From CAZBQC01 sp964494015 (lineage in GTDB: Bacteria; Bacillota_I; Bacilli_A; RF39; UBA660): a stretch of 18,972 nt of DNA. This document shows positions 1 to 6,616 of the stretch, piece by piece (the stretch's first letter is position 1; every line of letters starts with the position of its first letter). The notes under the pieces were generated by a model that saw only the letters and a program-made list of their open reading frames with translations, was not told the origin of the DNA and searched no databases. Location of the stretch: contig CAZBQC010000017.1 of assembly GCA_964494015.1 (NCBI GenBank), positions 1 through 18,972 of the forward strand, read 5' to 3'. Position numbers and translations under genes: made by a program.

Positions 1-119
1 TATACGATCTTTTACCAGCCACTTATCAAAAAATTAAAAATCGTGGTATCGATTCTCTTGACGATATTTTTGAGCCAGTTAAAAAGAAATTAGAGTCCAA
101 AACGAAAAAAGAAAAATAA
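1..119 (+). CDS. C-terminal end of a gene upstream of tadB, probably the Tad/CpaF-type ATPase (partial)
   Basis: An open frame enters from the left edge (first full codon at position 3) and ends at TAA 117-119, giving 38 residues. The tail contains the stretch KNRGIDSLDDIF and then a lysine-rich end. No catalytic motif is visible because only the end is present. The identity is inferred from position: in Tad and related type II secretion operons the ATPase gene (tadA/cpaF) normally sits directly before tadB, and the next two genes here are tadB- and tadC-like. Only 18 bp separate it from the next start, so the genes are probably co-transcribed. Confidence 0.5.
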   Translation, partial: YDLLPATYQKIKNRGIDSLDDIFEPVKKKLESKTKKEK

Positions 120-137
120 TTGAAAGGATTTAGTAAT

Positions 138-1148
138 ATGCCTAGTAATTATAATTTACAAATTTTTATTATCCAAATTATAATAATTATCTGTTTAGGT
201 ATTATTACTATTTGGTTACTGCTCTTAAAGCGATCAATTAATTTTGAGAAAAGAATTGGTAAATATGCCATTGACTCGATCAAAGAAAATAATTTATCTT
301 TTTTCGATAAAATAAGCATTATCTATGATCATTTTAAAGTTAAATTAACGAAGTTTTTGTATCGCCTAAAAATATTTAACGAGTACAGTAAAAAGTATGA
401 AAAATATATCGATGGTTCAAAAAAGTTAAGGGAAGATCCGATGGACTATATTTCCAACAAGATTTTTACAGCCCTTGCTACCATCGTTATCATTATTATT
501 TCTGATGTTTTACAATATAATCCCATCAGTATGTTTCAAATCGTTTTTGCCTTTTTAGTGGGATTTTTTATCCCCGATTTATTCCTGATTTCAAAAAAGG
601 AATATCAACGAAGACAAATTGAAAATGAACTCTTAAAAGCCATCATCATCATGAATAATGCTTTTAAGTCGGGACGAAGTACGATGCAAGCCATTTTACT
701 AGTGTCGACTGAACTAGATGGGGCTCTAGGAGACGAATTTAAAAAAATGTATATTGATTTAACCTATGGATTGGAATTAGAAACTGTTTTTAAAAGATTT
801 TCCAAGCGTATTAATGTTAAGGAAGCTAAATATATTACGACCTCCTTGACCATTTTAAATAAAACGGGTGGAAACATTATCAAGGTTTTTGCTTCCATCG
901 AACGAAGTTTCTTTAATCGCCGTAAACTGCAGGAAGAATTAAAAGCTCTAACAGCATCAGCTGCCATCTTATTCAGAGTTTTAATCGCTATTCCAGTCTT
1001 TATCTTCTTAGTGATTTTCGTCGTCAATCCGGCTTATTTTCATCCTTTGGTTAGCAACGCTCTTGGGTTAATCATCTTAACAATAATAATTGTTTTGTAT
1101 GTCGTATATATTATAATAGTAAAGAAAGTAATGAAAATTAAGGAGTGA
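138..1148 (+). CDS. tadB: Type II secretion system F family protein, TadB-like
   Basis: This is an inner-membrane platform protein of a Tad (Flp-type) pilus or related secretion machine, where it would couple the cytoplasmic ATPase to pilin assembly. The 336-residue product has an N-terminal membrane helix (about 8-30), two central helices (about 109-127 and 133-152), a soluble T2SF domain (about 165-270) and two C-terminal helices (about 272-297 and 304-328). The T2SF domain carries the usual AFKSGRS and LNKTGGNI motifs. The ATG at 138 is chosen over an in-frame TTG at 120 because AAAGGA at 123-128 is a well-spaced ribosome binding site for it. The gene ends in TGA and is followed after 6 bp by the tadC-like gene. 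No pilin or prepilin peptidase is in the window, so the exported substrate is unknown. Confidence 0.82.
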   Translation: MPSNYNLQIFIIQIIIIICLGIITIWLLLLKRSINFEKRIGKYAIDSIKENNLSFFDKISIIYDHFKVKLTKFLYRLKIFNEYSKKYEKYIDGSKKLREDPMDYISNKIFTALATIVIIIISDVLQYNPISMFQIVFAFLVGFFIPDLFLISKKEYQRRQIENELLKAIIIMNNAFKSGRSTMQAILLVSTELDGALGDEFKKMYIDLTYGLELETVFKRFSKRINVKEAKYITTSLTILNKTGGNIIKVFASIERSFFNRRKLQEELKALTASAAILFRVLIAIPVFIFLVIFVVNPAYFHPLVSNALGLIILTIIIVLYVVYIIIVKKVMKIKE

Positions 1149-1154
1149 TATTAG

Positions 1155-1859
1155 ATGGCCAAGAAAAAATTAGACTTAGCACGTAAAATTTATAGTCAAA
1201 ACTCCCTTAATAAAATGCAGGCCAGAATCGATCTGTTGGGCTATAAAAATAGTTATAATGCCGTTATTTTTATGAATATTAGACTTTTATCTTCTGCTTT
1301 TCTCTTTTTTATGGTAATATATCTATTTGAATGGGGCTATATCGGAGCACCACTTTTAACTTTTGTTTATTACGTGATGCTTCCCAAAATCTTTATCGAT
1401 AGAAAAGTCGAAGAGCGAAGACGAGTTTTAGATAGCGATGCCATGTACTTTTTTGAAGTATTGACTCTATCTTTAGAATCAGGCCGCAATTTAAAGCAGG
1501 CTCTTAGTATTACCAGTAGTAATATTGAGTCAGAGTTATCAGATGAGTTTAATCAATCATTAAAAAGCATTAATTATGGTAAATCACTAGATGAGGCACT
1601 GGACGAATTAAAAAGAAGAATCCCGTCTGATACCATCAATAATATTATTCTAAATATTCGAGAATCAAATATCTTTGGTAGTAGTATTATTGAAACCCTT
1701 CATAATCAAATCGATTATATTACCGACAAAAAGATTTTAGAAACAAAGGCACAGATTAGTAAGATACCTCTTAAAATTAGTGTTATTTCAGTTATCTTCT
1801 TCATTCCGTTACTTTTGTTACTCTTGTTAGCGCCAGTTATTATTGAATACTTAATTTAG
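1155..1859 (+). CDS. tadC: Type II secretion system F family protein, TadC-like
   Basis: This is the second platform protein of the same Tad-like machine and is thought to work with the TadB-like protein. The 234-residue product has two N-terminal membrane helices (about 38-58 and 62-80), a soluble T2SF domain (about 95-200) with the motif TLSLESGRN and a NIFGSS segment, and a very hydrophobic C-terminal helix (about 207-231). It is shorter than many TadC proteins (about 300 residues). Translation starts at the ATG at 1155, which is preceded by AAGGAG overlapping the end of the tadB-like gene. The stop lies 12 bp before yebC, suggesting one transcript. TadB and TadC are close paralogues, so the letter assignment rests mostly on gene order and length. 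Confidence 0.75.
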   Translation: MAKKKLDLARKIYSQNSLNKMQARIDLLGYKNSYNAVIFMNIRLLSSAFLFFMVIYLFEWGYIGAPLLTFVYYVMLPKIFIDRKVEERRRVLDSDAMYFFEVLTLSLESGRNLKQALSITSSNIESELSDEFNQSLKSINYGKSLDEALDELKRRIPSDTINNIILNIRESNIFGSSIIETLHNQIDYITDKKILETKAQISKIPLKISVISVIFFIPLLLLLLLAPVIIEYLI

Positions 1860-1871
1860 GGAGGTTTATTT

Positions 1872-2588
1872 ATGAGTGGACATTCAAAATGGGCAACAAT
1901 TAAAAGAAAAAAGGGCATGATTGATGCTGATCGTGGAAAAATATTTCAGAAACTTGCCAAAGAGATTTACATGGCGGCGAAGTCTGGTGACAAAAATCCG
2001 GAAAATAATGCTACTCTTCGAATGGTGATCGAAAAAGCTCGTGGTGAGAACATGCCTAAGGATAAAATTCAGGGAGCAATCGACAAAGCGAAGGGAAGTT
2101 CTAACTCTGAAAGTTATGAAACGATTAGATATGAAGGTTATGGACCACATGGTATTGCCATTATGGTCGACTGTTTAACCGACAATCGAAACAGGACCGC
2201 AATGTTAGTTAGAAGTACTTTTACAAAAAAAGGTGGCAATTTAGGAACTGATGGCAGTGTCAGTTATCTGTTTGAAAGAAAAGGTGTCATCATCCTACCA
2301 AAGACTTATCCTGAAGATAAAGTTATGGATATCGCGATTCTAAATGATGCACTAGATGTAATCAATGATGAAGAAGGATATACCATCTACACAAGATCAG
2401 ACAACTTTATCAAAGTCAAAGAAGCTTTAGAAAAAGCCGAGATCAATAAATTTATTACCAGTGAGGTAACTTATATTGCCAGTAATGAAATAGTATTAGA
2501 TGAAGAAGCTAGTACTAAGGTTATGAATCTAATTGAGGCTTTAGATGAAATCGAAGATGTCCAAAATGTTTATTCCAATTTAGGATAA
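1872..2588 (+). CDS. yebC: YebC/PmpR family protein
   Basis: The N-terminus (MSGHSKWATIKRKK, then GKIFQKLAKEI) and internal segments such as GYGPHGIAI, RNRTAM and GGNLG...GSVSYLF identify the YebC family, and 238 residues is the usual length. The family was first described as DNA-binding transcription regulators. More recent work on members from Gram-positive bacteria supports a role at the ribosome, helping translation of difficult proline-rich stretches. The sequence cannot decide between these. A strong GGGAGG site precedes the ATG. The gene follows the tadC-like gene by 12 bp, so it probably shares the Tad transcript. A terminator follows at 2589. Confidence 0.95.
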   Translation: MSGHSKWATIKRKKGMIDADRGKIFQKLAKEIYMAAKSGDKNPENNATLRMVIEKARGENMPKDKIQGAIDKAKGSSNSESYETIRYEGYGPHGIAIMVDCLTDNRNRTAMLVRSTFTKKGGNLGTDGSVSYLFERKGVIILPKTYPEDKVMDIAILNDALDVINDEEGYTIYTRSDNFIKVKEALEKAEINKFITSEVTYIASNEIVLDEEASTKVMNLIEALDEIEDVQNVYSNLG

Positions 2589-2613
2589 AAGTTCTTGAAT
2601 AAAGAGCTTTTTA
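2589..2613 (+). terminator. Rho-independent terminator after yebC
   Basis: AAGTTCTT (2589-2596) pairs with AAGAGCTT (2602-2609) through a five-base loop, with one G-U wobble, followed by a T-rich tail. It closes the Tad-yebC transcript. Confidence 0.7.
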
Positions 2614-2614
2614 T

Positions 2615-2643
2615 TTGACAAAATAACAAGAATATGATATAAT
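2615..2643 (+). promoter_or_regulatory. Sigma-A-type promoter for the gene at 2676
   Basis: TTGACA (2615-2620) and TATAAT (2638-2643) are perfect consensus hexamers 17 bp apart. The start of transcription should fall near 2650, which excludes an upstream in-frame ATG at 2652 as the start codon. Confidence 0.88.
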
Positions 2644-2675
2644 TACCCCACATGAAAAAGAAGGGGGTTCTAATC

Positions 2676-3200
2676 ATGAATAAACAAGATCAACAAAAAC
2701 AATTGTTATCATATAGAGATAAGTTAGCTCAAAAGGCAAATCATACAAGAAAGATAAAAGAATCAGAAAGAGCTTTAGAAGAAATCAGAAACATTAAAGA
2801 ATTAAAAGCTGATAAAAAGTACAATGATAAAAACATAAAGAAATTCGGAAGAATGCAGAAAATAGCAACAGAAGAGTTTTTTTCAAGTATTATAGTTCCA
2901 GCCCTTAAACGTTCTATCCAACAAACGATAGGATTTAACCTAGATTATCACTTTTTTATGGTTTCTATAGATTTACGTTCTGACTATGATGACTTAAATG
3001 AAAAAGAAGCAACAGCCTTAAGGGTTTTACTAGAAAGAAAGTTACTGGATTCTGAATATTTTAAAGAAATATGTGAAAATAATAATATCTCTTTACGTGG
3101 AAATCTTAATACTCGTATGACATTATTATTTAGGGCACCTAAATATGTACAGGCTGGAAGTAAAAAATTGCAAAAAATAACTAGAAATTTCTCAAAATAA
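2676..3200 (+). CDS. Hypothetical protein, basic N-terminus
   Basis: I do not recognise this 174-residue protein. The first 70 residues are highly charged, rich in lysine, arginine and glutamate, and probably helical or coiled coil (QKQLLSYRDKLAQKANHTRK). The C-terminal part (about 75-165) looks like a compact globular domain with PALKRSIQQTIGF and DLNEKEATALRVLLERKLL. There is no signal peptide or membrane helix. The ATG at 2676 is chosen because AAGGGGGT at 2661-2668 is a good binding site and the ATG at 2652 lies at the predicted transcript start. The gene is a single-gene unit with a consensus promoter and a terminator. It uses ATA for isoleucine more often than its neighbours, so it may have been acquired by transfer. 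Confidence 0.75.
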   Translation: MNKQDQQKQLLSYRDKLAQKANHTRKIKESERALEEIRNIKELKADKKYNDKNIKKFGRMQKIATEEFFSSIIVPALKRSIQQTIGFNLDYHFFMVSIDLRSDYDDLNEKEATALRVLLERKLLDSEYFKEICENNNISLRGNLNTRMTLLFRAPKYVQAGSKKLQKITRNFSK

Positions 3201-3225
3201 TAACTTGTTAATTAAAATACTAAGT

Positions 3226-3252
3226 AAAAGTTCATAAAAGTGAACTTTTTTT
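3226..3252 (+). terminator. Rho-independent terminator after the hypothetical gene
   Basis: AAAAGTTCA (3226-3234) pairs perfectly with TGAACTTTT (3241-3249) across a six-base loop and runs into a T tract. Confidence 0.85.
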
Positions 3253-3324
3253 GTTGCAATTATTTAAAAAGGTGTCTTTATCTTTCCTTTTTATGTTATT
3301 ATTAATTTGTAAGAGAGGTACTCT

Positions 3325-4065
3325 ATGCAAAGATATTTTGTAGAAAATTTTGACAGACATTCATTATTATCAACTATCGATAGTGATACTTTTACTTTAT
3401 CAGAAAAAGATAGTTATCATATTAAAAAAGTGATGCGCCAAAAAATAGGGGATAAAATCGAAGTTGTAAGTGGCAAAACAGTTTTTATTTGTGAGATAAT
3501 TGATTTATCTGATCAAGTTAGATGTACTATTGTCGATATCTTAGACAATAATAACGAATTGCCAGTCGATGTTACTATCGCTCAAAGTTTAATTAAAGAG
3601 CAAAAAATGGATTATACTTTGCAAAAGTCTACCGAATTGGGAGTTAAAGTAATTATTCCGTTAACTGTCACCAATAGTGTTGTCAAGTTAAATGAAAAGG
3701 AAAATAAAAAGATTCAAAGATGGCAAACCATTGTCAAGGAAGCGAGTGAGCAATCAAAGCGCAATACCATTCCTCTTGTTTCAAAAGTCTTTAGTGTCAA
3801 CGATTTATTGATGAATGAGTATGATATTAAGATTCTTTGCACTGTCAATAGTGCGTCAACCACCTTCAAAAGGGTCTTATCAAAAGTCAAAAAGAATGAT
3901 AGAATGATAATAGTGGTAGGACCAGAAGGTGGATTTACTAAAGAGGAAGAACAGAAACTAGTCGACAATGGATATATTCCTGTCTCTTTAGGTAATCTCA
4001 TCTTAAGGTCAGAAACCGTGGCACTTTATGTTTTAGGCATTATTAATTACTATTTTATGAGGTGA
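3325..4065 (+). CDS. rsmE: 16S rRNA (uracil-1498-N3)-methyltransferase RsmE
   Basis: The enzyme transfers a methyl group from S-adenosylmethionine to N3 of U1498 in 16S rRNA within the small ribosomal subunit. The 246-residue protein has the family layout: an N-terminal PUA-like RNA-binding region (about 1-75) with the HIKKVMR segment, then a SPOUT methyltransferase domain with a trefoil knot. Visible SPOUT motifs are EQSKR (142-146), VVGPEGG (197-203) and LILRSET (225-231). An AGAGAGG site precedes the ATG. The stop overlaps the ribosome binding region of the next gene, so the two are translationally linked. Confidence 0.95.
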   Translation: MQRYFVENFDRHSLLSTIDSDTFTLSEKDSYHIKKVMRQKIGDKIEVVSGKTVFICEIIDLSDQVRCTIVDILDNNNELPVDVTIAQSLIKEQKMDYTLQKSTELGVKVIIPLTVTNSVVKLNEKENKKIQRWQTIVKEASEQSKRNTIPLVSKVFSVNDLLMNEYDIKILCTVNSASTTFKRVLSKVKKNDRMIIVVGPEGGFTKEEEQKLVDNGYIPVSLGNLILRSETVALYVLGIINYYFMR

Positions 4066-4067
4066 AT

Positions 4068-4871
4068 ATGAACGCGATATTAAATGTATTAAAGGAAGAA
4101 GATATTATTATATTATTAAGTATTGCTTTTACTTTGATCATTTTAATTATTATCATTTCTATTTGGGAAAAGAAAAAAGTTAAGAAATCAAGAAATATTA
4201 ATTATCAAAATTTTGTTATTGAATCAGAAAATATTGCTGAAGAACCAAAAATAGAAACTTTTAAAGAAGAAATAATAGATCCAATTGAAACCTTAGATAT
4301 TGAATTTTTAGATGATCATATCGAGGAATCAGAAATATTAAATGAGCAGGAAATGGAAAGAACTCAGGCCAAAATCGAATTAGAAAAATTATATGAAGAG
4401 TTATCACTTGCTAAAAATGAAAAAAATGAAGAATTAGAAGATACTCTTACTAAATTTGAGTTAGAGCAGGAAGAAGAAGCTATTATCAGTTATGATGAAT
4501 TAGTAAAAGTCAGTGATACTTTATATAAGAAAAATGAGTTACTATATGAAAATGAAGAAGATGCTCCGTTAACGATTGAAGACTTAAGAAGTAAGTTTGA
4601 AGTTGAATCGATTAAGAAGGAAAAGAACGAATTGGATGAGTTCATTAAAAAAATGGATCAGGAAGAAGTCGAAGAGTTGGATATTGAATATAAAAAATTC
4701 TCCCCAATTCCATTTATCTCCCCAATCTATGGATTTGAGAAAAATAATCTTAATCCTTGTGTCGATATAGAATTAGAAAATACCGCTAATTTAGAAAAAT
4801 TAGATGCCGAAATAAGGAAAGCTAATGAATTTGTTGTTTCCCTCAAGGAATTAGAAAAAAATCTTGACTAA
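4068..4871 (+). CDS. Hypothetical acidic single-pass membrane protein with coiled coil
   Basis: I do not recognise this 267-residue protein. It has one strongly hydrophobic helix near the N-terminus (about 12-33), then a short basic patch (EKKKVKK) that favours a cytoplasmic C-terminus, and then a long region very rich in glutamate and lysine that is likely coiled coil (about 85-150 and 180-215). A less charged segment (PIPFISPIYGFEKNN) precedes the C-terminal helix. The topology is loosely like division or scaffold proteins such as EzrA, but I see no motif to support that. The ATG at 4068 is chosen. A GTG at 4062 overlaps the rsmE stop and would sit on the Shine-Dalgarno sequence. Confidence 0.72.
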   Translation: MNAILNVLKEEDIIILLSIAFTLIILIIIISIWEKKKVKKSRNINYQNFVIESENIAEEPKIETFKEEIIDPIETLDIEFLDDHIEESEILNEQEMERTQAKIELEKLYEELSLAKNEKNEELEDTLTKFELEQEEEAIISYDELVKVSDTLYKKNELLYENEEDAPLTIEDLRSKFEVESIKKEKNELDEFIKKMDQEEVEELDIEYKKFSPIPFISPIYGFEKNNLNPCVDIELENTANLEKLDAEIRKANEFVVSLKELEKNLD

Positions 4872-4902
4872 GACAGATAATCTTGTGTTTATCTGTTTTT
4901 TT
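4872..4902 (+). terminator. Rho-independent terminator after the membrane protein gene
   Basis: ACAGATAA (4873-4880) pairs perfectly with TTATCTGT (4889-4896) across an eight-base loop, followed by a run of T. The loop contains the -35 box of the next promoter. Confidence 0.82.
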
Positions 4903-4912
4903 GTAGTATAAT
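4883..4912 (+). promoter_or_regulatory. Promoter of mtaB, overlapping the terminator
   Basis: TTGTGT (4883-4888) and TATAAT (4907-4912) are 18 bp apart. Transcription would start near 4919, giving a leader of about a dozen bases before the ATG at 4932. Confidence 0.65.
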
Positions 4913-4931
4913 AGCGTTTGTGGTGAATTTT

Positions 4932-6194
4932 ATGAAAGTTAGAGCAATAACTTTAGGATGTAAAGTCAATGCTTATGAAAGTGAATATGTACTTAGTTTA
5001 TTTAAAAATAGAGGCTATACAATTACAGAAGAAAACGCCGATATTTATCTTATCAACACCTGCACAGTAACTAACAATAGTGATTGTAAAAGTCGTAAGA
5101 TAATCAATAAAATTATTAGAGAAAATAAAGATGCTATCATTGTCGTCATGGGCTGTTTTATTCAAGCTAATCAGGATTACTCACAAGAAGGTATCAGTAT
5201 CATGTTAGGTAATAAAGACAAGAGTCAGGTTGTCGATTTGGTGGAAGAGTACTTAACCGAGCATCGTCCCCTTAAAAATGTTTTTAAAACTCTTACTTCT
5301 GAGTTTGAAGACATGTATATTGAGAATATGAATAGTAGAACAAGAGCCTTTGTCAAAATTCAAGATGGCTGTGAGAATTTCTGTAGCTACTGTATTATTC
5401 CTTATGTTAGAGGAAAATGTCGCAGTAAAGGGCCAGAACTAGTTATTAAAGAAATAACTAATTTATTAAAAAACAACTATCACGAAATTGTTTTAACGGG
5501 TATTCATACTGGTCATTATGGAGTTGATCTAAATACTAGTTTTACTGATCTTTTGAAAGAATTAATTGAGTTGCCTAATTTAGATAGATTACGAATATCT
5601 TCCATTGAAATAACAGAATTAAATGATGAATTCTTGAATCTTTTACAAAAAACATCTATCATCGTCGATCACTTACATATTCCACTTCAATCTGGAAGTG
5701 ATGAGATATTGAAATTAATGAATCGCAAATATTTAACAACTGATTATGAAAAAATAATCAATAAGATTAGAAAAATTAGACCAAATATTTCCCTTACCAC
5801 TGATTTAATTGTCGGTTTTCCTGGAGAAACCAATGGATTATTTGAAGAAACCAAAAGATTTCTTGAAAAAATTAAATTTAGTAAAATCCATGTTTTTCCA
5901 TATTCCGCAAGAAAAGGTACAAAAGCTGTTAATTTACCCAATCAAGTTAATGCCATCGATAAAAAAAATCGGGTTATTGAAATCCTTAAATTATCTGAAA
6001 AATTAGAAATCAAATACATGAAAAAATTCTTAAATAAAGAATTATCAATCCTAATCGAAACTAGTAATGATGAATATTCGATAGGTCATACAGGTAATTA
6101 TTTACAGGTAAAAATTAATAAAGTAATTCCTGAGAATACCTTTATTAAAGCCATACCTACCAAAATAGAATACCCATATCTAATTGTCGAATAG
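4932..6194 (+). CDS. mtaB: tRNA N6-threonylcarbamoyladenosine(37) methylthiotransferase MtaB
   Basis: This radical-SAM enzyme adds a methylthio group to t6A37 of tRNAs that read ANN codons, giving ms2t6A. The 420-residue protein has the three family domains. The N-terminal UPF0004 domain carries LGCKVN with Cys10, NTCTVT with Cys44 and MGC with Cys75. The radical-SAM domain carries CENFCSYC (Cys147, Cys151, Cys154), and a TRAM-like RNA-binding segment forms the last 60 residues. The LGCKVN and NTCTVTNNSD sequences favour MtaB over MiaB or RimO. The ATG at 4932 is preceded by GTGGTGA. In-frame GTG codons at 4920 and 4923 lie at the predicted transcript start and are unlikely starts. Confidence 0.93.
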   Translation: MKVRAITLGCKVNAYESEYVLSLFKNRGYTITEENADIYLINTCTVTNNSDCKSRKIINKIIRENKDAIIVVMGCFIQANQDYSQEGISIMLGNKDKSQVVDLVEEYLTEHRPLKNVFKTLTSEFEDMYIENMNSRTRAFVKIQDGCENFCSYCIIPYVRGKCRSKGPELVIKEITNLLKNNYHEIVLTGIHTGHYGVDLNTSFTDLLKELIELPNLDRLRISSIEITELNDEFLNLLQKTSIIVDHLHIPLQSGSDEILKLMNRKYLTTDYEKIINKIRKIRPNISLTTDLIVGFPGETNGLFEETKRFLEKIKFSKIHVFPYSARKGTKAVNLPNQVNAIDKKNRVIEILKLSEKLEIKYMKKFLNKELSILIETSNDEYSIGHTGNYLQVKINKVIPENTFIKAIPTKIEYPYLIVE

Positions 6195-6211
6195 ATATTA
6201 TATTAAAAATA

Positions 6212-6220
6212 TGATATAAT
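6212..6220 (+). promoter_or_regulatory. Extended -10 promoter of the tRNA pair
   Basis: TGATATAAT is a TGn-TATAAT extended -10 element, 11 bp before tRNA-Arg. No good -35 box is visible at the normal distance. Confidence 0.6.
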
Positions 6221-6230
6221 ATCTTTACTT

Positions 6231-6307
6231 GTCCTCGTAGTTTAGTTGGATAAAACAAACCCCTCCTAAGGGTTAGAGCGGTGGTTCGACTCCACTCGGG
6301 GACGCCA
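6231..6307 (+). tRNA. tRNA-Arg(CCT)
   Basis: The acceptor stem is GTCCTCG (6231-6237) with CGGGGAC (6297-6303), followed by discriminator G and an encoded CCA. The anticodon stem AACCC/GGGTT encloses the loop CTCCTAA, giving anticodon CCT at 6265-6267, which reads AGG. The T arm GGTTCGA is normal. No terminator separates it from tRNA-Val, so the two may be processed from one transcript. Confidence 0.95.
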
Positions 6308-6360
6308 TTTGATTTTTTATACTTGTATTTGATTTTAAAATAATTTAAAATGGTATTTAT

Positions 6361-6437
6361 GGACGATTAGTTCAGTTGGTTAGAATGCTACCTTGACGTG
6401 GTAGAGGTCGTAGGTTCGAGTCCTACATCGTTCACCA
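6361..6437 (+). tRNA. tRNA-Val(GAC)
   Basis: The acceptor stem is GGACGAT (6361-6367) with ATCGTTC (6427-6433), including one G-U pair, then discriminator A and an encoded CCA. The stem CTACC/GGTAG encloses the loop TTGACGT, so the anticodon is GAC, reading GTC and GTT. The D loop has the invariant GG and the T loop is GGTTCGAGTCC. A weak promoter (TTGTAT 6323-6328, TAAAAT 6346-6351, 17 bp apart) lies in the 53-bp gap, but co-transcription with tRNA-Arg is equally likely. Confidence 0.95.
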
Positions 6438-6450
6438 GATATAGTTATAG

Positions 6451-6485
6451 AAGTGTAAACATTTAAAAATGCTTATACTTTTTTA
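6451..6485 (+). terminator. Rho-independent terminator after tRNA-Val
   Basis: AAGTGTAA (6451-6458) pairs with TTATACTT (6473-6480) with one G-U pair. After one mismatch, CAT pairs with ATG. A T tract to 6484 follows. Confidence 0.78.
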
Positions 6486-6557
6486 ATTTGTATAGATAAA
6501 TGAATAAAAATATATTATAATAAGATAGGTTAAATAAGGTAATGTCAATTAATAACT

Positions 6558-6586
6558 TTGACCTATTTATTAAAATATGTTATAAT
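6558..6586 (+). promoter_or_regulatory. Promoter of the RNase J gene
   Basis: TTGACC (6558-6563) and TATAAT (6581-6586) are 17 bp apart, and a TG two bases before the -10 adds an extended element. The -35 box lies in the right arm of an imperfect inverted repeat (6525-6534 with 6557-6566), which could be an operator. Confidence 0.85.
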
Positions 6587-6616
6587 TTACAAATCTCAAC
6601 TTAAGAAAGGAGTTAT

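Noticed and set aside
2652..2675. In-frame ATG at 2652 as the start of the hypothetical gene
   Set aside because: It lies at the predicted transcript start with no ribosome binding site, while AAGGGGGT precedes the ATG at 2676.
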